From: DAISJI01 sp964559835
GTDB taxonomy: Bacteria; Acidobacteriota; Terriglobia; Terriglobales; Acidobacteriaceae
Direction: 5' to 3'
NCBI GenBank assembly: GCA_964559835.1
Contig: CAZLJE010000004.1
Span: 124,001-188,000 of the forward strand
Length of the DNA: 64,000 nt
Positions 1 to 10,138 of this stretch are shown one piece after another. Below the pieces are notes generated by a model, which did not search any database, was not told where the DNA came from, and saw only the letters and a program-made list of their open reading frames with translations. A program made the translations under genes and the position numbers. Each line of letters opens with the position of its first letter. Position 1 is the first letter of the stretch.

Positions 1-229
1 CAGTAATGCACGGTGCATGGCAAACCCCACACGGAGCAAGACCAAATAGGGGACGAATCCGGAAGCGATTCCGGTGCGTGTCGGCTCGATGCGCCAACCC
101 AATCGGGCGCCCAGTAATGGGCGGAAGTTCCGGGTAGGTCGCTACAGGCGTTCAGCGATGGGCGTCGCAGAGGAATGACCGTCCCCGCCGCAGGGCGGGA
201 CAGAATTCGGCTTACAGGTCCGACTGTCA
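1..229 (+). ncRNA. rnpB: RNase P RNA (rnpB), 5' part missing at window edge
   Basis: RNase P RNA is the catalytic subunit that removes the 5' leader of pre-tRNAs. The sequence shows three hallmarks of bacterial class A RNA in the right order: a block AAACCCCACACGGAGCAAG followed by ACCAAATAGGGGA (positions 20-54), a GGGTAGGTCGCT segment near 133, and the 3' core with GAGGAATGACCGTCC (170-184) followed by GACAGAATTCGGCTTACAGG (199-218). The latter two are the 3' side of helix P4 and the 3' end. Only the 3' portion is inside the window. The 3' end is placed just before the terminator hairpin at 233 and is accurate to a few bases. No protein is predicted here. Confidence 0.93.
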
Positions 230-232
230 CTA

Positions 233-280
233 ATGCCCTCCATTCCGGAAACGGCGTGGAGGGCATCATCTTTTCTTTTC
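233..280 (+). terminator. Intrinsic terminator of rnpB
   Basis: A perfect 10-bp inverted repeat, ATGCCCTCCA (233-242) and TGGAGGGCAT (257-266), encloses a 14-nt loop and is followed by a T-rich run (269-280). It starts a few bases after the rnpB 3' end, which fits Rho-independent termination of that RNA. The remaining bases to 507 contain no gene I can support. Confidence 0.85.
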
Positions 281-507
281 TGGCGATCTCTTGCCTCTTT
301 GCGTCCTCTGCGCTGATCTTTCTTCGACCGGCAGGAAGCGCGAATGTTTGACAACCTCTCACCATCCGCGCAGACTATCGCCGAGCGCATGGGGCGCATC
401 CAGTCCGCGGAAAGGGCCGTGCCCACCCAGTCGAAAAATCAGAAGGTACGAACCTTCTTTCAGCCTGACTCGTGCGGACTCCAGGCATGCGATGAAAGGA
501 GATTCGT

Positions 508-2499
508 ATGTTCCCTAACCCGCAGGACGCGCTTCCTCTTCCACCCCGGCCTGACCTCGAGCAGTACAAGAAACTCGCGAAGGAGCTGCAACGCGCCTCC
601 AGAACGGGCGATGAAGGCGCGATTCGCGAGTGGGCGCTGGCATGGGTCCGGGATCTCGTGAAGCTTTCCGGGATTGAGATCACTCCGCAGATGCCGGTTC
701 GCGTCGAACGTTGGGCGCGACAGGTGACGGACTTCGCGCAGGCGAAGCTCAAGGATTCGGGCAAGCTTGCCGACGCGCAGTTCGTGTTGGCCCGCGCGCA
801 CGGCTTTCTCAGTTGGCCCAAGTTCGTCAAGCATATCGAAGGTGCGGCCAGGAAGGACTCTCCGGAAGCGCAGTTCGAAGCGGCGGCGGACGCGATCGTC
901 AGCGGCGATATGGCGACGCTGAAAAAACTGCTGCGCTTGAATCCAAAGCTCGTGCAGCAGCGCTCCGCCCGCGAACACAATGCCACCTTGTTGCACTACG
1001 TGTCGGCGAACGGGGTGGAAGGCTACCGGCAGAAAACGCCTGAGAACATCGTCGAGATCACCGAACTACTGCTGAAGGCAGGCGCCGACGTGAATGCCGA
1101 GTGCGATGTGTACGGTGGCGGCTCGACAACGCTTGGCTTGACGGCCACGAGTTGCCATCCTGAAGCGGCTGGGGTGCAAGGCCCGCTTATGCAGGTGTTA
1201 CTCGACCACGGCGCCGCATCCGACCAGCCGCGGGCCGCCGGAAACCTTCAGTCAGCCGTCATCGGCTGCTTGGCGAACGGGCGCAAGCAGGCTGCAGAAT
1301 ACCTGGCCGCGCATGGAGTTGCTTTGGACCTCGAAGCCGCCGCCGGTGTGGGCCGACTCGACGTGCTGAAATCCTTCTATGACAAAGATGGCAAGTTGAA
1401 ACCCGGCGCGTCGGAAGAGCAAGTCAGGGACGGTTTCATGTGGGCCTGTGAGTTCGGTCGCGATGCGGTAGTCGCATTCTTTCTGGATCGCGGCGTTCCC
1501 GCGCACACCGCTGGAACGCGCCGCCAGGTCACGGGCCTGCACTGGGCTGCGTATTCCGGACATGCCAACATCGTCCGCATGCTGCTCGACCGTGGGGCAC
1601 AGGTGAACGCGGTCGAGCCGGAGTTCGACGGCACGCCGCTCGGCTGGGCACTCTATGGCTGGGGCGAAGGTCATCCGGACGGCGATTACTACAGTGTCGT
1701 TACGCAATTAGTGCGCGCCGGCGCAAACGTCGACGAGCAGTGGTTCAACGAAGGTCCCGACCGGGCCGAGTTCGCAAAGAAAATCAAGGCGGATGCGCGA
1801 ATGATGGCCGCGTTACGCAAGCAGTCGGCGCCCGCGGCGGACCGTCTGCCGTCGCGCGCCTCGGAGCTGATGCGCTGCGCCAGCGAGGCGCGGCTCGAAG
1901 GCCGGCACGAGGACGCGCTTCGCGACTACACGGAGGCGGTTGCGGCGGCGCGGCCGTCTGGCGGGCGCGAGTTAGTACGTGCGCTCATGGGCGTCGGCCA
2001 GATCCATCGTGATTTGCAAACGCCCGAGGCGGCGTTGCCTTTTTACGAAGAAGCGATCGCACTCAGCCGTGAAATCGACGACCGGCAATTGCTCGCGCAC
2101 ACCGTCCGCCACCTCGCCGACCTTCACCGCAACCTGAAGCACCCCGAGCTCGCGGCGCCGCTGTATGAGGAAGCCCTCGCGATTTACCGCTCCGACGAGC
2201 AGACACGGCCATTAAACCTGGCAAACACAATCCGCGGTGTCTCCCTCATGGAAGAGGCTGCGGGGAACCTTGCCGCCTCCGAGCTTTTGTGGGAAGAGGC
2301 GCATGACATCTACATCGCAGAAAAGGTGTTGACAGGCGTTGCGGAAACGGCGGCGCGTCTCGCGCTGCTCGCATGGCAACAGAAGCTTGAGGACCGTGCG
2401 CGGCAGTGGCTGGCAAAGGCGAACAGCGCGGCGGCAGAGATCGGGGATCCGGCCGCTACCCACTTCGTTGAGAAAGCGAATGCCACAATCGGCCAATGA
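508..2499 (+). CDS. Ankyrin-repeat plus TPR protein
   Basis: A 663-residue soluble protein with no signal peptide. Residues 1-120 form a charged helical region. From about 130 to 410 there are ankyrin-like units, seen as LLLKAGADVNAE near 189 and TGLHWAAYSGHANIVRMLL near 345. From about 450 to the end there are TPR units, for example ALPFYEEAIALSREIDD and APLYEEALAIY. Both repeat types bind proteins, so a scaffold or regulatory role is likely, but no catalytic motif is visible and the partner is unknown. The start is supported by GAAAGGAG at 494-501. The stop codon lies inside the first heptamer array, so the array begins exactly at the gene end. It stands alone between rnpB and the permease pair. 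Confidence 0.88.
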   Translation: MFPNPQDALPLPPRPDLEQYKKLAKELQRASRTGDEGAIREWALAWVRDLVKLSGIEITPQMPVRVERWARQVTDFAQAKLKDSGKLADAQFVLARAHGFLSWPKFVKHIEGAARKDSPEAQFEAAADAIVSGDMATLKKLLRLNPKLVQQRSAREHNATLLHYVSANGVEGYRQKTPENIVEITELLLKAGADVNAECDVYGGGSTTLGLTATSCHPEAAGVQGPLMQVLLDHGAASDQPRAAGNLQSAVIGCLANGRKQAAEYLAAHGVALDLEAAAGVGRLDVLKSFYDKDGKLKPGASEEQVRDGFMWACEFGRDAVVAFFLDRGVPAHTAGTRRQVTGLHWAAYSGHANIVRMLLDRGAQVNAVEPEFDGTPLGWALYGWGEGHPDGDYYSVVTQLVRAGANVDEQWFNEGPDRAEFAKKIKADARMMAALRKQSAPAADRLPSRASELMRCASEARLEGRHEDALRDYTEAVAAARPSGGRELVRALMGVGQIHRDLQTPEAALPFYEEAIALSREIDDRQLLAHTVRHLADLHRNLKHPELAAPLYEEALAIYRSDEQTRPLNLANTIRGVSLMEEAAGNLAASELLWEEAHDIYIAEKVLTGVAETAARLALLAWQQKLEDRARQWLAKANSAAAEIGDPAATHFVEKANATIGQ

Positions 2500-2585
2500 A
2501 GAATGAAGAAGTAAGAATGAAGAATAGTCACGGGTCGATGTTTTCGCTTTTTCATTCTTCATTCTGACTTCTTCATTCTTAATTC
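2495..2585. repeat. Heptamer array A (unit AATGAAG), two inverted arms
   Basis: The left arm (2495-2527) reads as 7-nt units AATGAAG, AATGAAG, AAGTAAG, AATGAAG. The right arm (2549-2583) carries the complementary units CATTCTT, CATTCTG, ACTTCTT, CATTCTT. Together they form a long imperfect hairpin between two same-strand genes. The array starts inside the stop codon of the ankyrin gene. The same word recurs at 39810-39844. Confidence 0.85.
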
Positions 2586-2660
2586 AATCCGCCCACCTTC
2601 GCGCTATTCCTGCACCGGCGCCGCGCGCGTTACCATCCAATCAGGTAGCCCTCACGCGTT

Positions 2661-3883
<1,223 letters not shown>

Positions 3884-3887
<4 letters not shown>

Positions 3888-5149
3888 GCGTCCGCCGCCG
3901 CGACTACGCCGAGATCGTTCGCATGGCGATGCAGACGCTCGCCAAGAACAAGCTGCGCTCCGGGCTGACGGTACTGGGCGTGGTCATCGGGGTGGCGGTC
4001 GTCATCGGGATCTCGTCGGTCGTTCGCGGCCTCAATGAAAACGTCACTGGCGCCATTCAGTCCATGGGTTCGAACATCATCATCGTCTATCATCGCGAGC
4101 CCTTCCAGTTCGGACGACTCCCGGAGGAGGTTCGTATGCGCAAAGAGCTGACCCTCGACGACGGGCTGGCCATGCGCGACCTCCCGCACGTTTACGCCGT
4201 CCATGCAGGCGTACGCTACTTCCTTCCCCAGCTGGGCACGGGCAGCTATGTGGTCAAGTACAACGGACGCAAGGCGAAGAATGTCATCCTCGAAGGCGAC
4301 CAGGCTTCCGCGCGCGTCGTCTATGACCTGCCCATCGCCGAAGGGCGCTGGTTCGACGATTCCGACGACGTGCATAAGACACAAGTCATCGTCATCGGTC
4401 CTGATACCGCTGAGACGCTGTTTGAAGGCCAGGACCCCATCGGCAAGGAAATCAACATCGAAGGCCAGCTCTTCCGCATCATTGGCGTGACGGGTTGGGC
4501 GAAGAGCGCTTTCGCGGGCGGCAAGAATCCGGAAGACAATATCGTGCGTTTCCCGCTGAGCACCTTCCGCAAGATGCATCCCGAGATCAAAGATCACTGG
4601 ATCTCGGTCAAGGCGACCAGCCACGAAGATATGCCGCTCGCCATGGACGAGATCCGGCAGCTTCTGCGACGCCGCCGGCATGTCGCGCCGAACGCGCCCG
4701 ACAATTTCGCCATCATGACCCAGGACACCCTCTCTGACGTCTGGAACCAGGTCACCGGCGCAGTGTTCGTCTTCATGTTTTCGGTCTCCAGCGTCGGCCT
4801 GATCGTCGGCGGCGTTGGCGTGATGAACATCATGCTGGTGTCGGTCACCGAGCGCACGCGCGAGATCGGCGTCCGCAAGGCGATTGGCGCGCGCAAGCAC
4901 GACATCCTGCTGCAGTTCACGCTCGAAGCCGTGACCCTCACTTCCGTCGGCGGCGCGCTCGGAGTCGTGCTGGGCGGCATCCTCACCTGGCTGGTGCGGA
5001 TGATCTGGAGTTCGCTGCCGGCGCGCATGTCCTTCTTCTGGACAGTGACCGGCTTTTCGATCGCATGCGCCACGGGTGTGATTTTCGGCATCTACCCGGC
5101 GTGGAAGGCGGCGAACCTGGATCCCATCGAGGCCTTGCGTTACGAGTAA
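3884..5149 (+). CDS. MacB-type ABC transporter permease, second of tandem pair
   Basis: A 421-residue paralogue of the preceding permease with the same plan: membrane segment at about 25-47, extracytoplasmic MacB_PCD domain, and three C-terminal FtsX segments from about residue 290, including TERTREIGVRKAIGARK and the end KAANLDPIEALRYE. The start codon at 3884 overlaps the previous stop as ATGA, the usual sign of translational coupling. A longer reading upstream would overlap the first gene by over 100 nt and is rejected. The pair probably forms one transporter. The substrate cannot be read from the sequence. Confidence 0.93.
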
Positions 5150-5183
5150 CGTCTGGTAAGCTGACCCTTTCTTTCTGACGGTA

Positions 5184-6335
5184 ATGCATTCGTTTCTCGA
5201 AATCCTGGCGGCGGTCGCGGGCGTGGGAGCACTCGCAGGATGCGGCTACTACGTCCTGTGCCTGTGGAGCGCGCGCGATTACCTGCGCTCCATAAATCGC
5301 AAGAGCAGTGCGTCGTTCACGCCGCCGATTTCCATCCTCAAACCGCTGAAGGGTACGGACCCTGATATTTACGAGAGCTTCCGGTCGCACTGCCTCCAGG
5401 ACTATCCCGAGTACGAGCTGATATTCGGCGTCAGCGATCCCGACGATCCGGCGGCGGAACTTGTCCTCCGATTGCAAAAAGAATTTCCGCAACGCGCGAT
5501 CGAGTTGGTCCTCTGCCCCAAGGTGCTCGGCACCAACATGAAGGTCGGGAACCTGGTGCAGATGCTGCCGCACGCTCGTTTCGACCATCTCATCGTGAAC
5601 GATAGCGACATCAAGGTCGAGCCCGATTACCTGCGCCGGGTTACGGCGCCGTTCGCGGACGATCATGTCGGCATGGTCACGTGCCTCTACCGCGGCATTG
5701 CCGGCAGCACGCTCGGCTCCAAGCTCGAATCCGTCGGCATCTCCACCGACTTCAGCGCCGGTGTACTGGCCGCGCGCGTTCTGGAAGGCATTCACTTCGC
5801 GCTCGGTTCCACCCTCGCGTTCCCGCGCCGTGCGCTGGATGCCATTGGCGGATTCGAACCGCTGGTGGATTATCTCGCCGACGACTTCGAACTCGGTGCG
5901 CGCATCGCCGCAGCCGGCTATGACGTCCGGTTGTCGGAAGTCGTCGTCGACCATCACCTTCCCGATTATTCCTTCCAAAGCTTCGTGCAGCACCAGATGC
6001 GGTGGGCGCGCAGCACGCGCGATTCGCGCCGCTGGGGCTATACCGGCGTCGTGCTCACGTTCGGTCTGCCGTGGGCCTGCATCGCTCTGATCCTGTCCCG
6101 CGGACAAGGCTGGTCCTGGGTCCTGTTCGCGGCCGCCTTGTTGCTCCGGCTGGCCATGGCGGGTGTGGTCGGCATGCGCGTTTTGCGCGACCCCCAGGTC
6201 CTGCGCTATTTATACCTGCTGCCCGTGCGCGACTTTGCTGCCCTGATGGTGTGGGCCGGCAGCTATGCCGGGCACACCGTCTCCTGGCGCGGCGACCTGT
6301 TCGTACTCGAGAATGGAAAGCTGCGGCCGGTCTAA
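5184..6335 (+). CDS. hpnI: HpnI-like GT21 glycosyltransferase
   Basis: A 383-residue membrane glycosyltransferase of the ceramide-glucosyltransferase (GT21) type. It has an N-terminal anchor (about 5-25), a GT-A domain with a donor-binding DSD (NDSDIKV, about 137-143), a third acidic motif YLADDFELG (about 228), the diagnostic Q-x-x-R-W motif in QHQMRWARS (about 268), and three C-terminal membrane segments. In hopanoid producers HpnI transfers an N-acetylglucosamine-type sugar to bacteriohopanetetrol. That family assignment is likely, but no other hopanoid gene is near, so a ceramide or other lipid acceptor remains possible. It lies 34 nt after the permease pair. Confidence 0.83.
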   Translation: MHSFLEILAAVAGVGALAGCGYYVLCLWSARDYLRSINRKSSASFTPPISILKPLKGTDPDIYESFRSHCLQDYPEYELIFGVSDPDDPAAELVLRLQKEFPQRAIELVLCPKVLGTNMKVGNLVQMLPHARFDHLIVNDSDIKVEPDYLRRVTAPFADDHVGMVTCLYRGIAGSTLGSKLESVGISTDFSAGVLAARVLEGIHFALGSTLAFPRRALDAIGGFEPLVDYLADDFELGARIAAAGYDVRLSEVVVDHHLPDYSFQSFVQHQMRWARSTRDSRRWGYTGVVLTFGLPWACIALILSRGQGWSWVLFAAALLLRLAMAGVVGMRVLRDPQVLRYLYLLPVRDFAALMVWAGSYAGHTVSWRGDLFVLENGKLRPV

Positions 6336-6343
6336 CTCGCTCG

Positions 6344-6487
6344 TTATAGCCGTTTCGGCGGCGTCGGGCCGGGCTCGCGCACCGGTGCGTGCGGCGACTT
6401 CTCAGGTGCATCCGGCGGATCTTCGACCGGAGTAGCCGGTTGCTGGTCCGGCGGAACCGGCGCGTCGTCAGGTTTGTTCCCACGCAT
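6344..6487 (-). CDS. Small proline-rich ORF, doubtful
   Basis: A 47-residue reading frame beginning MRGNKPDDAPVPPDQQ and rich in proline, aspartate and glutamate. A weak AGGA lies 10 nt before the ATG. It fills the gap between hpnI (convergent) and the basic protein at 6569. No homologous motif is recognised. Base composition alone could produce such an open frame, so it is kept only as a possibility. Confidence 0.25.
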   Translation of the reverse strand: MRGNKPDDAPVPPDQQPATPVEDPPDAPEKSPHAPVREPGPTPPKRL

Positions 6488-6539
6488 TTGTTTTAGTCCT
6501 GAATACGAGGCGGAGCCAATGCGTACACGATTCCTCGCC

Positions 6540-6566
6540 AACTTACAACCTACAACTTACAACTGC
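6540..6566. repeat. Heptamer array B (unit AACTTAC)
   Basis: Three and a half 7-nt units: AACTTAC, AACCTAC, AACTTAC, AACTGCT. On the other strand the word is GTTGTAA, the same word as in array E at 26809-26844. It lies at the 3' end of the gene at 6569 (minus strand). Confidence 0.75.
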
Positions 6567-6568
6567 TT

Positions 6569-7312
6569 TTACGCCGCTCTCCGGTTCGACGCAGTTCTCC
6601 CGCGGATCGATTCCGTGCGATGGGCGCGCGTACTGCCGCGCACCGCTTTCTTCGTTGCCGAATTCTCTGAACTGGCGCGCTGGCGCGAGGCACCCTGGCT
6701 CCGAGTTACCATTTGACGGCGCGAACCCGCCTTGCTGCGCTGCGTGGACGGACTCTTGCGCGCGTTCGAGCGCGACGTTGAGCCGGATGATGCCGTTTTT
6801 CTCCGCGCCGAGCTTTTCGTCCGGCTGGACGCACTCGCCTTGCGCGATGCTGTCGCGCGCGGGGAGGAAGACGAGCCGGAACGGCTCCGCGATTTGGCGG
6901 CCGTGGTTTTCTTTCGTGCCGCACTGCTCGTGCGCTTCGCGGCCGTACGGCTGGATGCGCGCTTGGCCGTCGCTGTTCGACGGCCACTTGTCTCGCCGCG
7001 CGATTGCTTCCCGCCAGCGGCTTGGGCCGTCTCGCGCGAAATGATCTTGTTGAAGTTGCTCCGCTCGCCGGAGGCGGTACGGTCCTGCACCAGCAGCGCC
7101 AGTCCGCGCTCGTCGAACTTGCGGAACCACTCATCCCAATCGATGCGCTCCAGCGTATCTTCGCCGGTGTACCCCGGGAAATCGAGGCGCAAAATGCCGG
7201 GGTCATCAGCACCGCCGGTGCCGCGCACCACCGCGGGCGCCGCATTTCGTTCCTCTGCCCATTCGCGGATTTCGTCGTGGTCTGTCAAAACGCGCGTTTG
7301 TGTTCTTGCCAT
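6569..7312 (-). CDS. Conserved N-domain protein with histone-H1-like basic tail
   Basis: A 247-residue protein in two parts. Residues 1-97 are a compact domain (VLTDHDEIREWAEERNA... DWDEWFRKFDERGLALL) of a type I know from many soil bacteria, often labelled as a glucan-branching-like protein without clear evidence. Residues 98-247 are almost entirely K, R, S, A and T with many KR/SS/RR pairs, like histone H1 or other nucleic-acid-binding tails. A GGGGGAACTCAG ribosome site precedes the ATG. I infer nucleic-acid or polyanion binding; the globular part has no known activity. The tail probably drifts by repeat slippage. Confidence 0.8.
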   Translation of the reverse strand: MARTQTRVLTDHDEIREWAEERNAAPAVVRGTGGADDPGILRLDFPGYTGEDTLERIDWDEWFRKFDERGLALLVQDRTASGERSNFNKIISRETAQAAGGKQSRGETSGRRTATAKRASSRTAAKRTSSAARKKTTAAKSRSRSGSSSSPRATASRKASASSRTKSSARRKTASSGSTSRSNARKSPSTQRSKAGSRRQMVTRSQGASRQRASSENSATKKAVRGSTRAHRTESIRGRTASNRRAA

Positions 7313-7390
7313 CTGAGTTCCCCCGGGCGCGATTCGCCAATGTTCTTTACGATGCCGCGCCGTTTACGCAAGGTTGCGATAACCAGGAGC

Positions 7391-8530
7391 TCAGGCCAGC
7401 GCTCTGCCCTCCGCTTCCGGATTCTGGTGCATGTCTCGCGCAGCTCTGCGTCCCGCGCTGGTGAGCACCGAGTCCGAGATCGCGGATTCGCTGTCCTTAC
7501 CGCGGTACCTGTCCTGCGAGCCGTCGCCCGCCGACGGCAGCACGCGATTGGCGATAGCCATGATCTCCTGCGTGATTGCGGGCGCCACGCCGTTCATCAA
7601 CGCCAGCAACTTCGCCTGCGGAGTCAGCGTGATCTCGGCATCTCCGCGACGGATCGCGTTCACCACCTTGCGTGCCGCGCGCTCACCCTGCATCGTCAAC
7701 AGCGGCAGGGCCGACGACACGCTGAACCAGCCATATTCGGCGCGATGCTTCCCCTTGAACCACGCGTTCACGAACGATCCCGTCCGCATCAGTCCGGGCA
7801 CCACGGTCGTCACCTTCACGCCATCTTTCTTGACCTCGGCATGCAGGCCCTCGGAGAACCCGACCGCCGCGAACTTCGCGCAGCAATACGGCAGCAGGTG
7901 CGGCACGCTGACCTTCCCCCCGATCGAGGTGATATTCGCGATCCTGCCCGAGCGCCGCGCAATCATTTCCGGCAGCACCGCCAGGGTCGGATAAACGATG
8001 CCCCAGAACATGGTGTCCATGCATTCCTGGTAATCGGTGAGCGTCTGCGACTCCATCGGTCCCACGGTAATGACGCCTGCGTTGTTCACCAGGACGTCAA
8101 TGCGCCGGTAGCGCTCGCGCACTTCGCGGACCATGCTCTGCACTTCGTCGTGCACGCCGACATCACACTCCACGGCGAACACGTCGGTCCCAATTCGCGA
8201 CAACTCCTCTCGCGCCCAGTCGAGTTCTTCGGTATCGCGGGCGCAAATGGCGAGCCGGGCGCCCGCCTGCGCGAATTCACGAGCCATCTGCAATCCCAGC
8301 CCGCGCGACGCGCCCGTGATGAGAACCACCTTGTCCTTCATGTCCTCGCGACGGCCAAGCGTGCGTTTCCACAGCACCCAGCCCGCCACGCCCGCCACCG
8401 CTCCCGTAGCCACGACTCCTCCACCGGCGACCCACGCCGCTTGTTTCGCGCGCTTGCGTACCACGCGCGATGCGTGACGCAACAGGCTGGTGTCTTCCGG
8501 TTCCCGCCGACTCTTCTTATCCTTCCGCAT
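7391..8530 (-). CDS. Membrane-anchored short-chain dehydrogenase/reductase
   Basis: A 379-residue SDR oxidoreductase. An N-terminal basic stretch and one membrane segment (about 31-51) precede a Rossmann fold with the nucleotide motif TGASRGLG (about 73-80), NNAG (about 148) and the catalytic set S (in NITSIGG, about 196), Y and K (YCCAK, about 211-215). Substrate specificity is not readable. It begins 14 nt inside the 3' end of the FNT channel gene, so the two are co-translated. The C-terminal 80 residues are an extension beyond the classical fold, as in DltE/YqjQ-type long SDRs. Confidence 0.9.
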   Translation of the reverse strand: MRKDKKSRREPEDTSLLRHASRVVRKRAKQAAWVAGGGVVATGAVAGVAGWVLWKRTLGRREDMKDKVVLITGASRGLGLQMAREFAQAGARLAICARDTEELDWAREELSRIGTDVFAVECDVGVHDEVQSMVREVRERYRRIDVLVNNAGVITVGPMESQTLTDYQECMDTMFWGIVYPTLAVLPEMIARRSGRIANITSIGGKVSVPHLLPYCCAKFAAVGFSEGLHAEVKKDGVKVTTVVPGLMRTGSFVNAWFKGKHRAEYGWFSVSSALPLLTMQGERAARKVVNAIRRGDAEITLTPQAKLLALMNGVAPAITQEIMAIANRVLPSAGDGSQDRYRGKDSESAISDSVLTSAGRRAARDMHQNPEAEGRALA

Positions 8531-9308
8531 GGACCTGCCCCCAATTCAGCACGCTGACGATCATCACTCCACCCGTGATGTTTCCCAGCGTCGCAAACAA
8601 AAGCCAGCGCAGATATGCGCCGGCGGTCGTAGTTCCCCGCAAAGCGGCGATCATGATCTCGCCACTGGTGGCGATGCAGTGGGCGAAGTGGCCCGCGCCG
8701 ACCACGAAACAAACCAGCCAGACGACCGCGATCTGCCCGATGGTCCAGTGGCTCGCCGAGACCATCCACGCGACCAGCGCGATGAGCCATCCGCCGATGA
8801 CCGCGCTCCAGAAGATCGGGGCCGGCGAGGCTGAGACCATGCCGACCCCGAGCTTCACGATCTCGTCCAGGGTCTTTGGCTGAAGAGCACTGGTCCGCGC
8901 CGCGATCATCGCAAACAGGAATGCCCCGAGCACGTTGCACGTAAATACGATGCCCCAGAGCCTCATCGTTTCCAGGACGTGCCGCCGCTCGCTGAGGATC
9001 AGCACGACGGGGTAAAGCGTGTTCTCGGTGAACAGCTGCGAGCGCCCGATGATGACGGCGACGAATCCAACCGGAAAGAACAGCATAGAGACGAATTCGC
9101 TGACCGGTCCTTCTCCTAATAATGCCCTCGAAGTTGCCACCCCGAGAGGCGTCAATCCCATGGCGAACCCGCCCGCAACGCCGGAGAAAGCCAGCGCCCT
9201 CGATGACCGGTTCAGTTCATCGCGAGCATTCTCTTTGGCTTTGTCATAAATCTCGTGCGCCGTCCGGCGTTTGGTTTCGATCTCGAGCGGTTGGGAAGAC
9301 GTACTCAT
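8517..9308 (-). CDS. Formate/nitrite transporter (FNT) family channel
   Basis: A 263-residue membrane protein with six predicted helices of the FNT fold, a pentameric channel for formate, nitrite or similar small anions. The central histidine region is present as GAGHFAHCIATSGEI, equivalent to the FEHSxAN region of FocA, though the flanking residues differ as in the YfdC-like branch. The N-terminus (about 45 residues, ETKRRTAHEIYDKAKENAR) is long and charged. The internal start at 9308 is preferred to one at 9398 because the extra 30 residues look untranslated, but no strong ribosome site marks either. It is the first gene of a two-gene unit with the SDR. Confidence 0.88.
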   Translation of the reverse strand: MSTSSQPLEIETKRRTAHEIYDKAKENARDELNRSSRALAFSGVAGGFAMGLTPLGVATSRALLGEGPVSEFVSMLFFPVGFVAVIIGRSQLFTENTLYPVVLILSERRHVLETMRLWGIVFTCNVLGAFLFAMIAARTSALQPKTLDEIVKLGVGMVSASPAPIFWSAVIGGWLIALVAWMVSASHWTIGQIAVVWLVCFVVGAGHFAHCIATSGEIMIAALRGTTTAGAYLRWLLFATLGNITGGVMIVSVLNWGQVHAEG

Positions 9309-9481
9309 GCCGAGCCAGTTAGATGCACAATCGCACGTAGCGGCGTAGGCCCGACCGCGTTTGGCAAAAGTTCGGATCGCCTGCTCGGGTCGGGACATCG
9401 GACACGCAAATCAGGCACTCCCAAAATCCCCTCCTTGCGGGCCGAATTGCTGCTATGCTGCCCGGAAGCTCGAGGTTGAAG

Positions 9482-10138
9482 ATGAAGATCTGCGTGCTGG
9501 CACTGGTTCTCACGGCCGTGGCCTTGCCCTTGTCCGCCGCCGATTGCATCCCCGCCAAGAACAGCGAAGGTCTGTTCACTACTCGCGGGACGGTGGAAAT
9601 GGCTGACAACATCTGCCCCATGACGGCAGGGGAAAAAGGCGACCTTTGGCTTCGGCACACCTATTCGCCTATCAACTTTGTTGCGGCTGCGGCGACTGCG
9701 GCGCTCTGGCAGGGGACGCAGAACAGGTACGAGGGTTTTGGGCAGGGATGGGACGCATACGGTTCGCGCTTCGGCGCTGCACTTGCGAATCGCGAGAGCA
9801 GCGACTTGTTCAGGACCTTTGTTCTCTCCTCGGCCCTGCGCATGGATCCGCGCTACTTTCGACAGGGCAGCGGAGGTTTCAGGTCGCGCTTGGAATATGC
9901 CGTATCGCGCGTTGTTGTGGGCCGGACCGACCGCGGGCGTAACACCTTCAATGCCCCTGAGATCTTCGGAAGCCTCGGCTCGGCCGGACTCTCGAACCTG
10001 TATTACGCCCAGTCGGACCGCACCGCCAGCCGCACCATCGCGAGCGCAGGGCTCAATATCGCCACCGATGCCGGCTGGAACGTACTGAAGGAATTCGGAC
10101 CGGAACTTCGCAAAAAGCTTGGGAGAAAGAAACAGTGA
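9482..10138 (+). CDS. Secreted protein of unknown function, first paralogue
   Basis: A 218-residue exported protein with a clear signal peptide (KICVLALVLTAVALPLSAAD). It shares its whole architecture with the next gene: a CPMTAGEKGDLWLRHTYSP block, a GxGQGWDAYGSRFGAALA block, an MDPRYFRQG block and the C-terminal TDAGWNVLKEFGPELRKK. The family is one I know only as conserved hypothetical in Acidobacteriota; no catalytic motif stands out. Start chosen at 9482 behind GAGG and in front of the signal peptide. It overlaps the next start as GTGA, so the pair is translated together. Confidence 0.85.
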   Translation: MKICVLALVLTAVALPLSAADCIPAKNSEGLFTTRGTVEMADNICPMTAGEKGDLWLRHTYSPINFVAAAATAALWQGTQNRYEGFGQGWDAYGSRFGAALANRESSDLFRTFVLSSALRMDPRYFRQGSGGFRSRLEYAVSRVVVGRTDRGRNTFNAPEIFGSLGSAGLSNLYYAQSDRTASRTIASAGLNIATDAGWNVLKEFGPELRKKLGRKKQ

